Below are positions 13,918 to 15,270 of a DNA stretch of 15,270 bases, one piece after another (positions within the stretch are counted from its first letter, which is position 1; each line of letters begins with the position of its first letter). Under the pieces are notes generated by a model that saw nothing but the letters and a program-made list of their open reading frames with translations, did not search any database and had not been told where the DNA came from. The DNA is from PGZG01 sp040235405 (lineage in GTDB: Bacteria > Pseudomonadota > Gammaproteobacteria > Pseudomonadales > Alcanivoracaceae), in assembly GCA_040235405.1 (NCBI GenBank), contig JBECKT010000025.1, positions 1 through 15,270 on the forward strand, read 5' to 3'. The position numbers were made by a program, and so were the translations under genes.

Positions 13918-14220
13918 ATGCGAATTATCATAATCCTGCTGGCCGGCACACTGCTCGGCGCCTGTCAGAGCGCCAGCTCAAGCCTGCCAGCGGACTGCAC
14001 ACTGAAACCCGAGTCCGGCAAATGCCGGGCCGCCCATACCCGCTACTGGTTTGATGCCGACAGCCAAAGCTGCCGGGCCTTTATCTGGGGCGGCTGCGAG
14101 GGTGTGGTGCCGTTTGAAACACTGGAGCAGTGCCAGCAAACTTGTCCGGTCGATGCGGAGCCGGGCGCAAGCACCGAGCCGGCACCGGCACCACTGACAC
14201 GGCCGATGCGCGGCTACTGA
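13918..14220 (+). CDS. Lipoprotein with Kunitz/BPTI-type inhibitor domain
   Basis: 100 residues. Lipoprotein signal: hydrophobic core IIIILLAGTLL and lipobox LGAC with lipidated Cys16; Gln17 follows, so outer-membrane sorting is expected. Residues 27-76 have the Kunitz cysteine spacing C-x8-C-x15-C-x7-C-x11-C-x3-C (Cys27, 36, 52, 60, 72, 76), one residue shorter than the classic x12 between Cys4 and Cys5. The RYWF and AFIWGGC segments match RYFY and TFVYGGC of BPTI. Arg37 follows the second Cys, the P1 position, which predicts inhibition of trypsin-like serine proteases. A Pro/Ala-rich tail (77-100) follows. AGGGAGA lies upstream of the ATG. Kunitz domains are mainly animal; bacterial ones are sparse. 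The inhibitory role is inferred from fold and P1 residue. Confidence 0.82.
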   Translation: MRIIIILLAGTLLGACQSASSSLPADCTLKPESGKCRAAHTRYWFDADSQSCRAFIWGGCEGVVPFETLEQCQQTCPVDAEPGASTEPAPAPLTRPMRGY

Positions 14221-14278
14221 CACACAACTGTCATGACCGGCGCGGAAGCTCTCGCCCCGCAGCCCTGTGGAGATTTCA

Positions 14279-14923
14279 ATGCGTACCATCCTGACCCTGC
14301 TGACTCTGATGCTGCTGACAGCCTGTGCCAGCAGCCCGGACATCAAGCTCTACGAGGGCGCAGACCTGCCAGCAGAACAATTATTGCTGGTGGATGTGCC
14401 AATGGAACTGGAAATCGTTGTCATCAACGAACGCAAGGTCGACGGCATCAACAAGCTGTTCAGCCTCGGCGACCGCACCTTGCACCTGCGGCCCGGTAAT
14501 TACCGGATCATTGCCTACTACAAGAACCTGTTTGAGCTGCCCGGCAACAATCACGAAGTGGTGAAATCCGCGCCGGTGCTTTATCGCATCAGCGGTGCGG
14601 CCGGCAGTCGTTATCGCCTGAGCTTTGATGAACCGGCGGACGTTGATGAGGCGCGCGAGATGGCAAAGAACTTTGCCGGCTACAGCCTGAATCTGGCCAC
14701 GGCGGAACAACACCCGACCGAGGCCAGCGGCATGATGATGAATCAGGGCTTTCTGACCTTCCAGTCAGCACCGGAAGTTGCCAGTGTCAGCAGCGTGGCG
14801 CCGGCAGCCGACAGCGGCCTGAGCCATATCGATCTGCTCAAGGCCAGCTGGCAAAATGCCACGGCAGAGGAACGTCGAGCATTTCTGCGCTGGATTGCTG
14901 AAACACCCGCTAGTCCGCAGTAG
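14279..14923 (+). CDS. DUF2057 (YccT/CsgI-like) lipoprotein
   Basis: 214 residues. A GTG four codons earlier keeps the frame open, but the ATG at 14279 gives a proper lipoprotein signal (MRTILTLLTLMLLTAC) with lipidated Cys16 and has GGAG six bases upstream. The body matches DUF2057: an early strand pair LLVDVPMELEIVVINERKV, LHLRPGNYRIIAYYKNLF, then SAPVLYRI, and a C-terminal helix LLKASWQNATAEERRAFLRWIAETP, comparable to the end of E. coli YccT. YccT was renamed CsgI for inhibiting curli subunit assembly; a curli role here is not shown, since no csg gene is in the window. It begins 58 bp after the Kunitz lipoprotein gene, in the same direction. Confidence 0.78.
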   Translation: MRTILTLLTLMLLTACASSPDIKLYEGADLPAEQLLLVDVPMELEIVVINERKVDGINKLFSLGDRTLHLRPGNYRIIAYYKNLFELPGNNHEVVKSAPVLYRISGAAGSRYRLSFDEPADVDEAREMAKNFAGYSLNLATAEQHPTEASGMMMNQGFLTFQSAPEVASVSSVAPAADSGLSHIDLLKASWQNATAEERRAFLRWIAETPASPQ

Positions 14924-14934
14924 CAGCAGGCGGA

Positions 14935-15270
14935 TCAGGCTTTTCTGACGAATTCCGACTTCAGCTTCATCGCGCCGATACCGTCAATCTTGCAGTCGAT
15001 GTCGTGATCGCCATCGACCAGCCGGATGTTCTTCACCCTGGTGCCAACTTTCACCACCAGCGATGAGCCCTTCACTTTCAGATCCTTGATCACCGTGACG
15101 GTATCGCCATCGGTCAACACAGTGCCATTGGCGTCACGAATGACCCGCTCATCATCTGCCGGCGCAGGCGCAGCATCTGCCGACCATTCGTGGCCGCATT
15201 CCGGGCAGACCAGCATGGTGCCGTCTTCATAGGTAAAACCGGAGCCGCAGCTCGGGCAGGCAGGTAGTGC
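14935..15270 (-). CDS. yjdM: YjdM/PhnA-type zinc-ribbon protein (5' end cut by window)
   Basis: Reading to the window edge gives ALPACPSCGSGFTYEDGTML then VCPECGHEW, a zinc ribbon with two CxxC pairs, then the conserved core TVTVIKDLKVKGSS, GTRVKNIRLVDGDHDIDCKI and DG-GAMKLKSEFV. This matches E. coli YjdM (formerly PhnA) almost along its length. The start codon lies just beyond 15270, so only the first one or two residues are missing. Despite the name it is not a phosphonate-degrading enzyme; its role is unclear. It converges on the DUF2057 gene with 11 bp between stops; no terminator is seen there. Confidence 0.93.
   Translation of the reverse strand, partial: ALPACPSCGSGFTYEDGTMLVCPECGHEWSADAAPAPADDERVIRDANGTVLTDGDTVTVIKDLKVKGSSLVVKVGTRVKNIRLVDGDHDIDCKIDGIGAMKLKSEFVRKA

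Noticed and set aside
1..15270. CRISPR array, tRNA, rRNA, intact transposase or phage genes
   Set aside because: No regularly spaced repeats, no tRNA-like or rRNA sequence and no recombinase motifs were seen on either strand.

Overview
The window reads as chromosomal DNA from a gammaproteobacterium, probably a Pseudomonas-like or related marine lineage. The support is a FimX-type c-di-GMP protein of 691 residues, the epmB / efp-epmA arrangement of the EF-P modification system, a moaB-moeA pair, a gloC-type hydrolase, a DUF2057 (YccT/CsgI-type) lipoprotein and REP-like repeats of the Pseudomonas style (arms followed by CTCCTAC). Base composition is GC-rich except for a visibly AT-richer block at about 6.7-8.7 kb.

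Layout. (1) 1-4010, minus strand: a 606-residue protein with a degenerate PilZ-like region, then fimX. Together they look like a c-di-GMP read-out operon for type IV pili, with a near-consensus CRP/Vfr site upstream. (2) 4157-6709: the complete EF-P lysylation system. epmB (radical SAM lysine 2,3-aminomutase) is transcribed away from efp-epmA, leaving only 27 bp between the two start codons. (3) 6710-8718: an AT-richer accessory block with a cytoplasmic coiled-coil protein, a secreted coiled-coil relative and a DUF1523 membrane protein. Two copies of an 18-bp direct repeat (17/18 identical) lie on either side of it. (4) 8719-9400: decayed DNA. An AraC-family regulator pseudogene is interrupted by a 106-bp miniature element with IS5-like ends and a CTAA target duplication, and that element carries an inverted REP pair (REPIN-like). 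A further REP copy and a possibly truncated membrane-protein ORF follow. (5) 9398-11253: an alpha/beta hydrolase, divergent from a membrane-anchored protein made of two tandem pilin-like domains. (6) 11269-12974: moaB-moeA, overlapping by ATGA. (7) 13251-14923: gloC, a lipoprotein with a Kunitz/BPTI-type protease-inhibitor domain, and a DUF2057 lipoprotein, in the same direction. (8) 14935 to the window end: yjdM (phnA-type zinc-ribbon protein), cut by the window edge.

The most unusual items are the bacterial Kunitz lipoprotein with an arginine at the expected P1 position, the double pilin-like membrane protein, the REPIN-carrying miniature element whose removal restores the AraC reading frame across the insertion point, and the repeat-flanked coiled-coil/DUF1523 block. 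No CRISPR array, tRNA, rRNA, intact transposase or phage gene was seen. All assignments come from reading the sequence and remembered family features; no database search was run.
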